From Litoribacterium kuwaitense (GTDB lineage Bacteria > Bacillota > Bacilli > Bacillales > DSM-28697), in assembly GCF_011058155.1 (NCBI RefSeq), contig NZ_JAALFC010000004.1:116407-180406 (forward strand): a stretch of 64,000 nt of DNA. The letters run 5' to 3'. The position numbers and the translations under genes were made by a program. Under the pieces are notes generated by a model. The model worked only from the letters and a program-made list of their open reading frames with translations, made no database searches and was not told the DNA's origin. Shown one piece after another: positions 17,875 to 26,645 of this stretch (positions within the stretch are counted from its first letter, which is position 1; every line of letters begins with the position of its first letter).

Positions 17875-18822
17875 TTAAAACGGTCGCTGATTCGTGTCTA
17901 GATTTAGCCAGAGAATCTCTTCCTGTGACAATTGTATTCCCGCACCTTCTCCACACGACTTCATTTCTTCATCATTTTGCGGTCCGATAATCGCTGCCGT
18001 TGGAAACGCTTGATTTAACACATACGCTAAAGCGATTTGAATCGTCGAATAACCTTTTTCTTTCGCTAACGCCTCAGCACGGTCATAACGCTCCCAGTTT
18101 TCGTCATTATAAAACACGCGAACGAGGTCTTTATTTTCAAAGTTATCCCTCGTAAAACGACCGGTAAAGAAGCCGCGTGCTTGCGATGACCAAGAGAAAA
18201 TCGGCAGATGAGATTGGTTGTGCCAGCGTAGCGTTTCATTGTCAGCACTAATACAATCAGCCCAATATGGCTCCTGCGCCTTCGCCAGGCTTAAATTGGG
18301 ACTGGAAAATGAGAACCCTTGTAAACCAAGCTTTTCCGCATACGCGTTTGCTTCCTCTAAACGACGTGTCGTCCAGTTTGAACCTCCAAACGCTCCGATC
18401 CGCCCTGCCTCAACATGTTCATTCAACCATTCGAGGATTGCTCCAACAGGAACCGATGGATCGTCTCTATGTAATGCATACAAAGGAACGTAGTCCATCC
18501 GAAGACGTTCAAGGCTCGTCTGGAGCTGATCGTATATGGCCTGGCGGTTAATGGTTGGCCCCTGCTGATTCGGGTGTCCGCCTTTTGTCCATATATTTAG
18601 GCGACCTTTCCATTCAGGCGTTTGTTCAAGAGCTAATCCTATCGCCTTTTCGCTTTCGCCTCCGGCATATATAAATGCCGTATCAATCGTGTTACCACCG
18701 ATATCAATATAAGATTGGATAATTTCTTTCACTTCTTCGACACGATCTGAATGAAAATAATCAGACCCCATAATCAATTGCGTCACTGGCTTTTCAATGT
18801 TTGCAAGAGATATTGTCCTCAT
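17875..18822 (-). CDS. Aldo/keto reductase
   Basis: A 315-residue NAD(P)H-dependent oxidoreductase of the aldo/keto reductase superfamily. The catalytic tetrad is visible: Asp in IDTAFIY, Tyr in FIYAGGE, Lys in WTKGG and His in LHRDDP. The C-terminal cofactor segment reads AIIGPQNDEEM. GAGGTGAGCTA precedes the ATG. It lies 113 bases downstream of dat on the same strand. A near-consensus CcpA site sits about 45 bases upstream of its start. The physiological substrate is unknown. Confidence 0.88.
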   Translation of the reverse strand: MRTISLANIEKPVTQLIMGSDYFHSDRVEEVKEIIQSYIDIGGNTIDTAFIYAGGESEKAIGLALEQTPEWKGRLNIWTKGGHPNQQGPTINRQAIYDQLQTSLERLRMDYVPLYALHRDDPSVPVGAILEWLNEHVEAGRIGAFGGSNWTTRRLEEANAYAEKLGLQGFSFSSPNLSLAKAQEPYWADCISADNETLRWHNQSHLPIFSWSSQARGFFTGRFTRDNFENKDLVRVFYNDENWERYDRAEALAKEKGYSTIQIALAYVLNQAFPTAAIIGPQNDEEMKSCGEGAGIQLSQEEILWLNLDTNQRPF

Positions 18823-18866
18823 TAGCTCACCTCTATATTTTTAATAGATTGTCGTCTTAAGAAAAT

Positions 18867-18880
18867 TGCAAACGATTTCA
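18867..18880. promoter_or_regulatory. Candidate catabolite-response element (cre)
   Basis: TGCAAACGATTTCA matches the CcpA consensus TGWNANCGNTNWCA at 13 of 14 positions. It lies in the leader of the aldo/keto reductase, where binding could repress it. Chance matches of this quality occur, so this is tentative. Confidence 0.4.
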
Positions 18881-18935
18881 TAAGTATTTCTTCGCCAGAG
18901 GAGGATAAAATCCTCCTTACGAAGCGCTTTAAGTT

Positions 18936-19787
18936 TTATCTTTCCTGTAGTTCCTTTTGCAATAAAGTCTGCATTCCTTTTTGCAAAACCTCTGTGACTG
19001 GACCTGGTTCTGTCGAAATCGTTGTTCCATCTATAGATAAAATTGGGCGAATGCGTTGGGTCGTTGCTGTGAAAAATACTTCATCCGCACTGAACAATTC
19101 CTCTGTCGTAAATGCTTTTTCGAGAACGGGAATACCTTCATCGGCGGCAATTTTTAAGACGAGCGATCGTGTGACACCGCTTAAAATCAGGTGACTGGCT
19201 GGATGCGTCTGCAAATAGCCGTTTTTCACGATAAAAACATTTGTCGAGCTTCCTTCTGTAACGATGCCCTCGCGATGTAAAATCGCTTCGTCCGCTCCTG
19301 CCTCAGCTGCTTTTTGCTTCGCTAAGACGCTTCCAAGCAAGTTTAACGATTTAATATCGCATCGTAGCCAGCGAATGTCATCTGCTAGAACAGCCGTTGC
19401 AGGTAAGCTCCACATGTTTGCAAAATCTTTTTGAACCGTGTATGCATACACCCCAGGCGCACCGCTTGGTTGTGGAAAAGCATGGTCACGTGGATATGTT
19501 CCCCGCGTCAATTGAATGTAGACCATCCCGTCATCACACGAATTTTTCGTTAATAGCTCCTTTAACTGAGCTTTAAAGGTTTCCTCTTGAAGCCCGTGCT
19601 CAATTTGAATAGCTGCACAAGAGCGTTTTAAACGAGCAAAATGCTGGGCAAAGAAAAGCAGCTTGCCTTCCCTTACTTCAATAACCTCATAGATGCCATC
19701 ACCAAATTGAAAGCCTCGCTCTTCTAAATCTACCTTTCCATCTTCCGTCACGACACCATTTCTATATATAAATTTGTCTCTCATCAT
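18936..19787 (-). CDS. dat: D-amino acid aminotransferase
   Basis: A 283-residue class IV PLP enzyme that interconverts D-alanine and 2-oxoglutarate with D-glutamate and pyruvate, supplying D-glutamate for the cell wall. The PLP lysine is in IKSLNLLGS at about residue 145, as in the well-studied Bacillus enzyme. ERGFQFGDGIYEVIEV near the start and EGSSTNVFIV are class signatures. An upstream ATG at 19826 is in frame, but AGGAGG before ATG 19787 and the family length decide the start. No transporter or racemase gene is linked. Confidence 0.93.
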   Translation of the reverse strand: MMRDKFIYRNGVVTEDGKVDLEERGFQFGDGIYEVIEVREGKLLFFAQHFARLKRSCAAIQIEHGLQEETFKAQLKELLTKNSCDDGMVYIQLTRGTYPRDHAFPQPSGAPGVYAYTVQKDFANMWSLPATAVLADDIRWLRCDIKSLNLLGSVLAKQKAAEAGADEAILHREGIVTEGSSTNVFIVKNGYLQTHPASHLILSGVTRSLVLKIAADEGIPVLEKAFTTEELFSADEVFFTATTQRIRPILSIDGTTISTEPGPVTEVLQKGMQTLLQKELQER

Positions 19788-19864
19788 AGACCGCCTCCTT
19801 TTTTCTTCACCATACCAGAAGTCCACTGTAAGGGGAAGAAAAAGGTCACGCTTAACTTAACAAA

Positions 19865-19884
19865 GCCCCCAAATGATCGGGGGC
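19865..19884 (-). terminator. Hairpin after the alpha-galactosidase gene
   Basis: GCCCCC (19865-19870) pairs with GGGGGC (19879-19884); the minus-strand tail is CTTTG. It lies 26 bases past the GH4 stop. Confidence 0.6.
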
Positions 19885-19910
19885 ATAACGCATGTGCTAA
19901 AATTTCATAC

Positions 19911-21236
19911 TTAAGTAAGGACCCGCTTCCCTTGAAACTGAGGTACCCAGTCGCCATGCACTTCAATCATTTCATCACACATCGCAACGATGTCATCCAT
20001 AGATAATTCAGCGGCGGTGTGCGGGTCAAGGAGCGCAGCTTGATACACCTTCTCCCGATCTCCTGTGATCGCTGCTTCAATGGTTAGTAGTTGCGTGTTT
20101 ATATTTGTCCGATTTAATGCCGCTAATTGTTCAGGAAGCTCTCCGACATACGTCGGCTGCACACCGTTTTGATCGATGAGACATGGGACTTCAACGACTG
20201 CTTTTCGAGGAAGATTTGAGATCAATCCACCTTCGTTTAATACGTTTCCACCGATCTGATACGGAACATTCGTCTCCATGGCTTCCATAATGTACGAAGC
20301 ATATTCATTCGTCCGTTCATGCGTCAGCCCTTTGTTTTCGACAATGTCCTCACGCATGCTTTCCCACCGTTCAATCTGCTCAATACAGCGTCTAATGTAT
20401 TCATCCAGCGGAATATTAAAACGATCAATGAGTTCAGGGTAATGTCGTTTAATAAAATACGGTGTATACTCCGCATTATGTTCAGAAGACTCTGTCACGT
20501 AATGACCGAAACGTTTCATGATTTCATAGCGCACCATATCGTCATGTTTTTCAGTGCGATTTTTCGCAAATGCACGCTGTTTAATTTCGGGATATAAATC
20601 TTTTCCATCTTTTGTGATCGAAAGAAGCCATGCCATATGGTTAATGCCTGCGATCGTTGATTTGACTCCTTTATTTTCAATGCCAAGATCTCGCAAAAGG
20701 TGTGGCACGCATACTTGAACAGAGTGGCATAAACCGACCGTCTTAACGCCGCCGTGACGAATCATCGCCCCTGTCAAAGCCGCCATCGGATTCGTGTAAT
20801 TTAAAAACCAAGCATCCGGACACACTTCGTTCATATCTTTCGCAAAATCAAGCATAACTGGAATTGTTCGTAAGGCTCTAAACAAGCCGCCGATCCCAAT
20901 CGTGTCCGCAATCGTTTGCCGAAGTCCATATTTTTTCGGTATGTCAAAGTCTGTAATTGTACAAGGGTCATATCTGCCGACTTGAATGGAGTTGACAACA
21001 TATGTTGCCCCACGTAAGGCTTCTTTACGGTCATGATAGGACTTAATTTTCACAGTCGTATTTCCAAGCGTTTTTGCTAAATTTAATAGCATTTGTTCCG
21101 AATCTTTCAGCCGCTGGTGGTCAATATCAAATAGAGCAAATTCAGCATCTGCTAATGCTGGTGTCAGCATGCAATCTCCAAGAACGTTCTTAGCAAACGC
21201 GGTACTACCAGCACCGAGATACGTAATTTTAGGCAT
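19911..21236 (-). CDS. melA: GH4 alpha-galactosidase (MelA type)
   Basis: A 441-residue cytosolic glycosidase of family GH4, which cleaves alpha-galactosides such as melibiose by an NAD- and Mn-dependent redox mechanism. The NAD-binding loop YLGAGSTAF lies at the N-terminus; NYTNPM (near 145) and CHSVQ (near 168) provide the metal-site region, and the CHS form is typical of the galactosidase subgroup. GINHMAW follows. GGAGGG before ATG 21236 fixes the start rather than an upstream ATG at 21260. It diverges from an AraC-type regulator across a cre-like site. No sugar transporter gene is adjacent, so uptake must be encoded elsewhere. Confidence 0.9.
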   Translation of the reverse strand: MPKITYLGAGSTAFAKNVLGDCMLTPALADAEFALFDIDHQRLKDSEQMLLNLAKTLGNTTVKIKSYHDRKEALRGATYVVNSIQVGRYDPCTITDFDIPKKYGLRQTIADTIGIGGLFRALRTIPVMLDFAKDMNEVCPDAWFLNYTNPMAALTGAMIRHGGVKTVGLCHSVQVCVPHLLRDLGIENKGVKSTIAGINHMAWLLSITKDGKDLYPEIKQRAFAKNRTEKHDDMVRYEIMKRFGHYVTESSEHNAEYTPYFIKRHYPELIDRFNIPLDEYIRRCIEQIERWESMREDIVENKGLTHERTNEYASYIMEAMETNVPYQIGGNVLNEGGLISNLPRKAVVEVPCLIDQNGVQPTYVGELPEQLAALNRTNINTQLLTIEAAITGDREKVYQAALLDPHTAAELSMDDIVAMCDEMIEVHGDWVPQFQGKRVLT

Positions 21237-21315
21237 TCTATTGCCCTCCTTCATCCACATTTCACCGCGATCAGTGACTTCATTTTCAACGGGTGATATA
21301 CTAAGAATAGAAAAA

Positions 21316-21329
21316 AGAAAACGGTATCA
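21316..21329. promoter_or_regulatory. Candidate catabolite-response element between melA and its regulator
   Basis: AGAAAACGGTATCA matches TGWNANCGNTNWCA at 13 of 14 positions. Its location in the 127-base divergent promoter region suggests CcpA control of alpha-galactoside use by preferred sugars. Confidence 0.55.
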
Positions 21330-21363
21330 CAAGGGTAAATACGGATGAAAGAAGGGTAAAATA

Positions 21364-22248
21364 TTGCTCAATTCTCCGCTGAAACGTTCATTTGGATTTC
21401 ATTTTAAAGAAACACGAGCCAATGCCTTTGCAAATATCACTAATATCGGTTGGGAGACACAACAATCAACTTCGTATTACTGGGACGGCGAAAAGCGTGC
21501 TGAGGTTAAAAATGTTGCTTTTCAATATACGTTATCTGGACGCGGAGAGATTTTATACAATGACAAAGTCTATTCCCTAGACGCAGGACAAGCTTTTTTC
21601 GTTGAGTTTCCCAGCCCTCATGCTTATTATCTGCCAGAAGACAGCCCTGCTTGGGAATTTCTCTATATTACATTGCAGGGAGAAGAAGCCATGTTTTATC
21701 AAAAACAAATCCTTGAAGCGGAAGGGCCTGTGCTCACATTACATCCAGAGCACTCGCCCATTCAGCTGTTATTTTCCATGTGGCAGATGGCTTCTGAAAA
21801 CCATATTAAAGATTCGTTTAGAGCCTCCTCACTTGCGTATCAATTTGTGACTGAGCTCTACCGCCATGTGCTGACTTTAGAGAAAAATGCGACAGACTGG
21901 CCGTTGTCCATTGTTCAAACGACAAGCTTTATTCATAAACATTTTGCTCAAGACATTGCGCTCGATGATCTCGTAAAAGTCTCACAGCTCTCCCGGTACC
22001 ACTTTACGAGACGCTTTAAACAGACAACAGGAATGTCTCCAATGCAGTACGTCACAAAAATACGAATTGAAAAAGCGATGGCTCTTCTCTCGTCCACCTC
22101 GCTTCAAACGCATAGCATTGCAAAAAAATGTGGCTATCCTGAAGCGAATTATTTTAATAAAGTGTTTAAAAAGATCGTTGGAACATCTCCTAGCCTATTT
22201 AGACGCCAACACCGTAATCGCCCGATTGATGTTATGTTTCTCGAATAA
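21364..22248 (+). CDS. AraC-family transcriptional regulator
   Basis: A 294-residue regulator. The N-terminal half is a cupin-like sensing domain (YTLSGRGEILYNDKVYSLDAGQAFFV). The C-terminal ~100 residues carry two helix-turn-helix motifs: IALDDLVKVSQLSRYHFTRRFKQTTG and HSIAKKCGYPEANYFNKVFKKIVGTSPS. The divergent placement next to melA makes it the likely activator responding to an alpha-galactoside. It begins at TTG 21364 behind AGAAGGG. Confidence 0.88.
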   Translation: MLNSPLKRSFGFHFKETRANAFANITNIGWETQQSTSYYWDGEKRAEVKNVAFQYTLSGRGEILYNDKVYSLDAGQAFFVEFPSPHAYYLPEDSPAWEFLYITLQGEEAMFYQKQILEAEGPVLTLHPEHSPIQLLFSMWQMASENHIKDSFRASSLAYQFVTELYRHVLTLEKNATDWPLSIVQTTSFIHKHFAQDIALDDLVKVSQLSRYHFTRRFKQTTGMSPMQYVTKIRIEKAMALLSSTSLQTHSIAKKCGYPEANYFNKVFKKIVGTSPSLFRRQHRNRPIDVMFLE

Positions 22249-22357
22249 CAGTTACGTTTCTTTCATTTATACAAAAATCAACGACTCCCTCTTTACAAGC
22301 CGTATCGTTTAGACGATATAAGGCGTAGATAATTATTACACAAAGGGAGTGGACGCT

Positions 22358-23404
22358 TTGTTTAAGCGGAAAAACAATGATTTATCACTGCAATATGAAA
22401 GCCTTTTAAAAGAACATCAACGAGTCCTTGCGGAGCATGAAAACTATAAAAAGCAATCCGCCCAATGGCTTGAGGAGCTTTATGAAGATATTACGTCCAC
22501 ACTCACACAATACGAAACAACGACGCAACAACATCATGAAGTTGATCAACTCATGCAAAATATTAAGGATCGTGTTGCAACGATCCAAGCGCTCATGTCT
22601 CAATGTAATGAGAATACGTCACAAATGGTTGATAAAAGTGAAACACTGATACAGTCTACAGAACAAATGGATTCCATTTCTAAAGAAGGAAAAACGTCCG
22701 TGAATGAAGTCCAGGCGTTAATGAGCCAGCTAGTAAATCAATCGAGACAAACGTCTGAAAGCATGACTCAGTTAGGTGTGCGCTCAAAAGAAATCGAAAA
22801 TATTGTTAAAGTCATTCATGATATTGCCGAGCAAACAAACCTTCTTGCTTTAAATGCTTCCATTGAAGCGGCTCGGGCTGGCGAACACGGGCGCGGCTTT
22901 GCAGTCGTTGCTGATGAAGTTCGGAAACTAGCAGAAAGCACGTCAAAAAGCACGAAAAATATTGACGAATTAACAAAACGAATTCAACAAGAAATCAATG
23001 GCGCACTGAAGGATGCCGAAAACAACTTAGATATGATTCAGAATGGGATGAATTTGTCTGAAGAGGTGACGAAGATTTTTGATCATGTGCTCACTTCAGT
23101 AGAACGTACGAAAACAGATGTCACGCACGTGTTGACGACCATTCATGAGCAAAAAGCGGCTAATGAAGAAGTGCTTGCGGAAATTACTGCTACAAGTGAT
23201 ATCTTTGATCAAACGAATGAGAGCATTCATTCTACATTTACCCTATCTTCTACGCTAGAAAATAAACTGTCGCAAACATTAGATACGCTTGCGGACGCCA
23301 AACAAAATGTGAATGATCCGACAAAAAAAGGCTCTGTCCAGTCAGAGTCATTGCCGCTTACAAAAGAAGCGAGTCAGCAAGCAGCTGTCACGAACGAGCG
23401 ATAA
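22358..23404 (+). CDS. Soluble methyl-accepting chemotaxis-type protein
   Basis: A 348-residue coiled-coil signalling protein. The central hairpin [32 protein letters not shown]...[14 protein letters not shown] is the conserved tip of chemoreceptors that contacts CheA and CheW. No membrane segment or recognisable sensor domain is present; the first ~60 residues are a charged coiled coil, and the tail is rich in Lys, Gln and Ser. It is therefore a cytoplasmic receptor. An in-frame GTG at 22349 overlaps the ribosome site AAGGGAG, so the TTG at 22358 with eight-base spacing is preferred. What it senses is unknown. Confidence 0.88.
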   Translation: MFKRKNNDLSLQYESLLKEHQRVLAEHENYKKQSAQWLEELYEDITSTLTQYETTTQQHHEVDQLMQNIKDRVATIQALMSQCNENTSQMVDKSETLIQSTEQMDSISKEGKTSVNEVQALMSQLVNQSRQTSESMTQLGVRSKEIENIVKVIHDIAEQTNLLALNASIEAARAGEHGRGFAVVADEVRKLAESTSKSTKNIDELTKRIQQEINGALKDAENNLDMIQNGMNLSEEVTKIFDHVLTSVERTKTDVTHVLTTIHEQKAANEEVLAEITATSDIFDQTNESIHSTFTLSSTLENKLSQTLDTLADAKQNVNDPTKKGSVQSESLPLTKEASQQAAVTNER

Positions 23405-23501
23405 TTTAAGCGATTTAGTTGTTCTGACTTGAAGGAAAAATGAAGGTGTGCGTAAACTCATCTTTGCTACGTTTCAATCATGACCGCCCATTTAACTCAC
23501 G

Positions 23502-23530
23502 AACCCCGCCAGAAATTTGGCGGGGTTTAG
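23502..23530 (+). terminator. Hairpin after the chemotaxis-type gene
   Basis: AACCCCGCC (23502-23510) pairs with GGCGGGGTT (23519-23527). The T tail is short. It resembles the hairpin at 23853-23872 in both stem and loop. Confidence 0.65.
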
Positions 23531-23602
23531 AATGTAATTAAAGTCTTTCTAGACGGTTGTTCATTTTTTAGCGTCCACTTAACAAATTTTCTCAGTGCCT
23601 GG

Positions 23603-23714
23603 CTTGAAAACGCTTCGCAGCCTAGGCGCGAAGGCAAGCGAAGACTCGAATAGAACCTTCAGTTCATGAGAGGACGAGAGAGACGAGTAACGACGGATGA
23701 ATGCGTTTGTCAAC
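23603..23714 (+). repeat. 112-bp structured repeat, unit 1
   Basis: TTGAAAACGC (23604-23613) can pair with GCGTTTGTCAA (23703-23713) with one bulged base, closing the unit. Inside, CTTCGC (23613-23618) can pair with GCGAAG at 23628 or 23638; ACTCG (23644-23648) pairs with CGAGT (23684-23688); and GAAC (23653-23656) pairs with GTTC (23662-23665). The unit is followed by a T run. It differs from unit 2 at a single base by my reading. Confidence 0.85.
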
Positions 23715-23733
23715 TTTTTCAGCCTCAGCCTGA

Positions 23734-23845
23734 CTTGAAAACGCTTCGCAGCCTAGGCGCGAAGGCAAGCGAAGACTCGAATAGAACCTTCAGTTCATGA
23801 GAGGACGAGGGAGACGAGTAACGACGGATGAATGCGTTTGTCAAC
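23734..23845 (+). repeat. 112-bp structured repeat, unit 2
   Basis: It is identical to unit 1 except for one A-to-G change (GACGAGAGAG versus GACGAGGGAG), spaced 131 bases apart start to start. Here the closing stem is extended by CAGCCTG (23726-23732) pairing with CAGGCTG (23845-23851), outside the repeated core. A terminator follows directly. Confidence 0.85.
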
Positions 23846-23852
23846 AGGCTGA

Positions 23853-23880
23853 CCCGCCAGAAATCTGGCGGGCTTCTTTT
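23853..23880 (+). terminator. Plus-strand terminator after the repeat pair
   Basis: CCCGCCAG (23853-23860) pairs with CTGGCGGG (23865-23872), followed by CTTCTTTT. The U-rich tail is on the plus strand, so it ends a transcript running through the repeats rather than the minus-strand operon. Confidence 0.75.
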
Positions 23881-26645
23881 CATCGTGAACGTCTTTTTTT
23901 TGCATCAAGTAATCTCTTCATACGGTCTACGTCATTGGAAGAGGACGCGCCGGTTTTTTTATTTTCCCCTAAAGCCGCTTTTTGCGGTGGCTTATCTGTA
24001 GGCACAGCAGGCTTTTGCTTACCTGTAGGTTTGTTTTCTTTCACCTTATTTGAGAATGGAGAGCGACTTTCATTTGGTGAAGGCTCATTGCGATCCGTTC
24101 GGTCTTGACGCTTGATCGTTAAGAACGAAGGCCAACCAAGGCGCCGAACAGCAATTTCTGCAAAAAATAGCAGAAACGCAAGCAACACAAGCCAAGGTGC
24201 TAATTCAGTGCGTTGAACAGGGGGATTGGCCAATGGTCTGAACGAATCGGACGCATTTTTTATTCGTTGTCCTTCTCCAGAGCGAATGATGTCATGTGTC
24301 ACCGTTTGGTCCGTTTTAGCCCATTGATACTCATTGGAGTAAGGTGCGGCGAATCCTTTTCGGTAAACGAGGCGACGCTCTTCTCCGTCTCCTTCATACA
24401 GTAGTACATAATATAAGCCTGCTTCTCCAGCAAAACGTGTTTCATATGTGCCTGGACCTGTGACAGAAAAAGAAGAAGCGACCGACTCGCCCGATGCTGT
24501 CACAATCTCACTTGATAAAGCACGTGCCTCAAAAGATTCGGCTGTTAATTCAACGAGTACATCACCTTCATCGCGATAAACCTCAGTATAAAATGGCTCT
24601 TTCGTTTGTGAAGGGAGCAACCAAGTAGCTAGTCCATTCCACATGGAAGCCCAAGATGACCAGCCCGGCCATGCGCCAGACCATTCTCCCGTGACATCGG
24701 ACGTCCAGGCAGCTGTGCGTCCGAGACCATACGTCCACGTCGCAAGTACAGGATCCTCGCGATTGCTCTCTAGCAAAAGTGAGGAGCGATTTTTCAATGT
24801 CGTTGCAATATAGGCATTCATTTCCGGAACACCTTGCTGAAACCACTGTCCCAACGGTTCTACTTGATGAGGCGCCGGAAAAAACGGGTCATCTACAATA
24901 TATGTACGACTCGTCATTGCCGTTTCACGAGATAGAATGCTAGGAATGGTGCTAATATCTTGTACATTGTAGAATCGGCCACTTCCTTCATCTGCCAACC
25001 TTTGCAGCAGAGATGCATCCGCTCCAGAACCAATTGCGACGGACGAAAGCGTAATATTCTCCTGAGCTCCTTCAGCAAGAAGTGCGGAGTAACTCCCACC
25101 ACCGCTTGAATGTCCATCTGTTAAAAGGACAATATGCTTTCGCTTCACATTTAAAGGCAACAGCTGTTCATAAGCTTCGCGGACAGCTGGAAAAATATCG
25201 GTGCCGCCACCTTGCGTCATAGAAAGCACATCGTCAACCGCTTTTTCTTTATTAGACAGCGGCGCAAGATCAAGCACAGTATGTGGTTGTTCATCAAAGG
25301 CGATGACCCCGAGCTGATCTTTTTCACGAAGCATTTCGATGGAACGAACGGCAGCTTCTTTTGCCAGCTGCAATTTCATTCCTGCCATACTTCCGGAGCG
25401 GTCTATGACAAAAACGATGCCGAGCGAAGGTATTTCTTTCTTGCCGGTTAACTCCATTTTCACAGGCAAGAGATCTTCGATCGGCGTATCAAAATAGCCA
25501 CCTAAACCGAAGCTTTCATCGCCTCCAGTCATTAAAAAACCCATGCCGGTATCTTGCACGGCGGTTTGAATTAACGTCATTTGCTGTTCAGATACATCCG
25601 TAGCCGACACGTTAGCAAAAATGAGTGCATCAAATGCTAGCAGTGCATTCAGCTCCTTCGGAAGTCCTGATACAGAGCGGACGTCGACCCGAATTCCTGA
25701 CGAAGCTAAAGCTTGCGTCACATTGCTCGCTTCACCTTTCTCCCCTTCAACGACTAAAATCCGCGGTGGTCCATCCACCTCTGTGACCGCATAGGATTCA
25801 TTGTTTTCAGGCATAGAATCTTCAGGAAGGGCAATCTCTGCCCGAAATAAGGCGCTGCCTGCTTCTTCTGCTTTCGTCGAATACGTCAGCTCTGTGCTAC
25901 CTTCTTGAAGTGAAACTGTATCATCAACAATAATTGTGCTGTTTTTATAAATAAGCAGCCGGGCTTCAGCATTGACATTACTCACAATCGAAAGGTCAAG
26001 TGGCATCATTTCCCCTTGAAATGCGTAAGCTGGTGAGTTCAATGATTGAATCATGGCATCTTTCCCTTGCGTTGGCTCATACGCCCAAACATCGGTCGTA
26101 ATGTTCTGTTTGTTCGCCAAGGCTGCCTGTTGTGAAGCAGTGCCAATGTTCTCCTGCCCGTCAGTCATGACGACGATACGCCCTCCACCTTCTTCAGCGA
26201 GAAGTGAGGATGCAAGCTGAATGCCTTCTGCTAAATTTGTTGCTGTACCAGTCATGTCCGACCAGTCCGTGCCAAAACTCGGTAACGTTTGCGCAGATCG
26301 TTCAATCACTGCATTCAACGCCGTCGTCACAATACCAAAACGATCCTCAGGCTGTTTATGCTCAACAGCTTGAGCAATATGCTCCTGTATAGCTTCTTTC
26401 GTTTGAGCCATCGAAGCAGAAGTATCAGCGACAAAAATAACGTTTTTGTGCGATATCGGCCAAAGTACAGAAGATCCTGCGAGTGCGAGAATAAGAAGCA
26501 CGTACACGACGGGTCTAATGATCATCGCGATTCGGTGCTCGAGCGATGCTTGACGTCCACCAAGTGACTTCCCCCAATGAGCGAGTAAGATCGTGCAAGG
26601 GACGAGCAGTAGCAACACCCACAGGTGATTCACATCAAATGCCAC
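23880..26645 (-). CDS. Large membrane protein with two VWA domains
   Basis: A 921-residue protein, last gene of the eight-gene operon. Two membrane segments lie in the first ~65 residues and one near residue 800. Two von Willebrand A domains carry metal-site motifs: DTSAS near 72 and a full DRSGS near 413, each followed by a TDGQ/TDGH strand. Between them is a glutamine-amidotransferase-like segment (ILVVEGEKGEASNVTQAL...LLMTGGDESFGLGGY), as in large VWA proteins of this type. The C-terminal ~90 residues are basic and low complexity. It overlaps the BatA-like gene by 11 bases. It probably presents VWA domains outside or at the membrane for protein binding; partners are unknown. Confidence 0.85.
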   Translation of the reverse strand: MAFDVNHLWVLLLLVPCTILLAHWGKSLGGRQASLEHRIAMIIRPVVYVLLILALAGSSVLWPISHKNVIFVADTSASMAQTKEAIQEHIAQAVEHKQPEDRFGIVTTALNAVIERSAQTLPSFGTDWSDMTGTATNLAEGIQLASSLLAEEGGGRIVVMTDGQENIGTASQQAALANKQNITTDVWAYEPTQGKDAMIQSLNSPAYAFQGEMMPLDLSIVSNVNAEARLLIYKNSTIIVDDTVSLQEGSTELTYSTKAEEAGSALFRAEIALPEDSMPENNESYAVTEVDGPPRILVVEGEKGEASNVTQALASSGIRVDVRSVSGLPKELNALLAFDALIFANVSATDVSEQQMTLIQTAVQDTGMGFLMTGGDESFGLGGYFDTPIEDLLPVKMELTGKKEIPSLGIVFVIDRSGSMAGMKLQLAKEAAVRSIEMLREKDQLGVIAFDEQPHTVLDLAPLSNKEKAVDDVLSMTQGGGTDIFPAVREAYEQLLPLNVKRKHIVLLTDGHSSGGGSYSALLAEGAQENITLSSVAIGSGADASLLQRLADEGSGRFYNVQDISTIPSILSRETAMTSRTYIVDDPFFPAPHQVEPLGQWFQQGVPEMNAYIATTLKNRSSLLLESNREDPVLATWTYGLGRTAAWTSDVTGEWSGAWPGWSSWASMWNGLATWLLPSQTKEPFYTEVYRDEGDVLVELTAESFEARALSSEIVTASGESVASSFSVTGPGTYETRFAGEAGLYYVLLYEGDGEERRLVYRKGFAAPYSNEYQWAKTDQTVTHDIIRSGEGQRIKNASDSFRPLANPPVQRTELAPWLVLLAFLLFFAEIAVRRLGWPSFLTIKRQDRTDRNEPSPNESRSPFSNKVKENKPTGKQKPAVPTDKPPQKAALGENKKTGASSSNDVDRMKRLLDAKKRRSR

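Larger units (their letters stand above)
23405..23879. other. Non-coding region with two terminator-like hairpins and a duplicated structured unit
   Basis: This 475-base gap has no credible protein gene. From left to right it holds a hairpin at 23502-23527, a 112-bp unit (23603-23714), a second near-identical unit (23734-23845) and a plus-strand terminator (23853-23880). The layout suggests a plus-strand RNA or a pair of mobile palindromic repeats. Confidence 0.7.

Noticed and set aside
23603..23845. A two-unit CRISPR array
   Set aside because: The units are 112 bp, far too long for CRISPR repeats. The 19-bp gap is shorter than the repeat, only two units exist, and no cas gene is near.
23853..23880. 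This hairpin as the terminator of the minus-strand MoxR/VWA operon
   Set aside because: The T-rich tail lies on the plus-strand side; on the minus strand no U run follows the stem.
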